Part shown: one piece after another, positions 7,038-8,392 of the stretch | Layout: each line of letters begins with the position of its first letter | Position numbering within the stretch: the first letter of the stretch is position 1 | NCBI GenBank assembly: GCA_903832075.1 | Contig: CAILAF010000329.1 | Location: 1-8,392 of the forward strand | Length of the DNA stretch: 8,392 bases | Direction of reading: 5' to 3' | DNA from: an uncultured Chitinophagaceae bacterium | Lineage (GTDB): Bacteria; Bacteroidota; Bacteroidia; Chitinophagales; Chitinophagaceae | Translations under genes and position numbers: made by a program | Notes under the pieces: generated by a model | Told to the model about the DNA's origin: nothing | Seen by the model: only the letters and a program-made list of their open reading frames with translations | Databases searched by the model: none

Positions 7038-8392
7038 ATGCGTTTGAAAAATTTTATAATAACTATTGCATTAATGTTTAATGGATTGCTTGCATTTGCC
7101 CAACAAATAGATTCTGTTTTAAGTGTCTATGCAGATCAGTTTCAACAGGAAAAAATTCATATTCATTTCGATAAGAACGCTTATAATAAAGGAGAAACCA
7201 TTTGGTTTAAAGCCTATCTGATGGCGGGTTCTGCTGCATCTGATTTAAGTAAAAGCTTTTATGCCGATTGGTTTGATGCAAATGGAAAATTGATTGCTCA
7301 TACTATGTTTCCCGTTTTTGAATCATCTGCAAAAGGACAGTTTGATATTCCTGCAAATTATTCATCCTCATCTTTGCATTTGCATGCTTATACAAAATGG
7401 ATGCTGAATTTTGATTCTTCTTTTTTGTTCGATAAAGAAATCATTGTTAGTCAAACTGCATCACAAAAAATTTCAACCGTTGTTCCTAAAACAGAAATAC
7501 ATTTTTTTCCCGAAGGTGGTGATTTGATAAATGGATTGAATTCTACAATTGCCTTTCTTGCTATCAATCAAAATAATAATCCTGTTATTGTAAAAGGTGC
7601 TGTTAAAAACAGTAACCATGAATTGATAGATTCTTTTGCTACCGAACATGATGGAATGGGAAGTTTTATTATTGATAATATTAATGCAGATGAAATCTAT
7701 TCCATTTTCTGGATGGATGAATATGTTAATTCAAATGTATCGGGTTTACCTGCAATTAAAAAAAGCGGCGCTGTTATTCAGTCGCAACCATTTAATGATA
7801 AAGTAAGAATTAAGATTGCAAGGTCTGCTGATAAAACAGACAATTTAAAAACATTGTATTTGCTGGCGCATATTAATCAGCAGGTTTTGTATAAATCAAA
7901 AATAAATTTAGAGAATACAACTTCTGCTTTGATTGAATTAAATACTTCCAAATTTCCAACAGGTGTTTTACAATTAACACTGTTCAATGCTTTATGGCAA
8001 CCTGTTGCAGAAAGAATTGTTTTTGTAAATAATCATCAGTATCAATTCAATCCAACTATCAATACAATTACCAAAGGAATTGATAAAAGAAATAAAAATG
8101 TAATTGAAATAGATGTTGCCGATTCTGCATTTGCAAACATGTCTGTGTCGGTAACAGATGGCGGTTTATCTCAGGAAAAAAATACTATCATTTCTCAATT
8201 TTTATTAAGCGATGATATAAAAGGGAAGATTACCAATCCTGCATTTTATTTTGAAAATGATGAAGACAGCACTAAACATTTTTTGGATTTGGTAATGCTT
8301 ACACATGGATGGAGAAGATTTAATTGGGATGAAATTGCAAAAGCCAAATTACCAACCATCAATTATCCGAGAGACAGTGATTATATTCAAAT
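7038..8392 (+). CDS. Tandem paralogue of the upstream MG2/plug-like secreted protein (3' end outside window)
   Basis: The frame is open from the ATG at 7038 to the window edge, giving 451 codons plus 2 nt. The signal peptide is about 1-21, cleaved before Q22 (LAFA|QQ). The visible part aligns almost without gaps to residues 1-452 of the upstream protein. By hand, 48 of 65 residues match from IDSV onward. It includes the MG2-like motif (QQEKIHIHFDK), FFPEGG, HDGMGSF, GVLQLTLFNALWQP and LTHGWRR.NW. A plug-like domain would be expected beyond the window but cannot be seen. The 23-bp gap has no promoter, so co-transcription with the upstream gene is likely. An in-frame TTG at 7029 is an alternative start, but the ATG gives the better signal peptide. 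The function is unknown. The pair arose by gene duplication, and the divergence suggests it is not recent. Confidence 0.85.
   Translation, partial: MRLKNFIITIALMFNGLLAFAQQIDSVLSVYADQFQQEKIHIHFDKNAYNKGETIWFKAYLMAGSAASDLSKSFYADWFDANGKLIAHTMFPVFESSAKGQFDIPANYSSSSLHLHAYTKWMLNFDSSFLFDKEIIVSQTASQKISTVVPKTEIHFFPEGGDLINGLNSTIAFLAINQNNNPVIVKGAVKNSNHELIDSFATEHDGMGSFIIDNINADEIYSIFWMDEYVNSNVSGLPAIKKSGAVIQSQPFNDKVRIKIARSADKTDNLKTLYLLAHINQQVLYKSKINLENTTSALIELNTSKFPTGVLQLTLFNALWQPVAERIVFVNNHQYQFNPTINTITKGIDKRNKNVIEIDVADSAFANMSVSVTDGGLSQEKNTIISQFLLSDDIKGKITNPAFYFENDEDSTKHFLDLVMLTHGWRRFNWDEIAKAKLPTINYPRDSDYIQ

Overview
The window looks like chromosomal DNA of a Bacteroidota member, most plausibly a Chitinophagaceae-like bacterium. 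The family is my inference; the phylum is better supported. The DNA is AT-rich. Secreted proteins have signal peptides ending in -A|Q. Shine-Dalgarno sequences are mostly absent. Two intergenic regions carry the phylum's TAnnTTTG -7 promoter element, and the cysteinyl-tRNA synthetase has the KMGKS signature and the insertion that I associate with this phylum. All genes lie on the + strand and all intergenic gaps are under 170 bp.

Region 1 (1-2799) is a probable operon. It holds a rhomboid intramembrane serine protease cut by the window's left edge, a second and divergent rhomboid with a soluble C-terminal tail, and a membrane-anchored endonuclease/exonuclease/phosphatase (EEP) family protein. 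The gaps are 18 and 51 bp and neither contains a recognisable promoter. The first rhomboid has every catalytic-site residue. The second keeps the Ser/His dyad but has lost the His and Asn that normally line the oxyanion hole.

Region 2 (2800-4436) has a 137-bp gap with a near-consensus Bacteroidota promoter overlapping what may be a decayed signal-peptide coding sequence. It is followed by a complete cysteinyl-tRNA synthetase gene (cysS), which carries a small 7-bp tandem repeat in a linker.

Region 3 (4437-8392) has a 166-bp gap with two inverted repeats and a probable promoter. It then holds two tandem paralogous genes for large secreted proteins, 23 bp apart. Each starts with a signal peptide and macroglobulin-like (MG2-type) beta-domains. 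The complete first copy ends with a TonB-receptor plug-like domain but has no outer-membrane beta-barrel. The second copy runs off the right edge. This duplicated barrel-less 'MG2 + plug' pair is the least understood part of the window and the best candidate for an undescribed cell-surface system. The rest is mostly ordinary housekeeping or conserved membrane genes. I see no tRNA, rRNA, CRISPR, insertion sequence or phage element.
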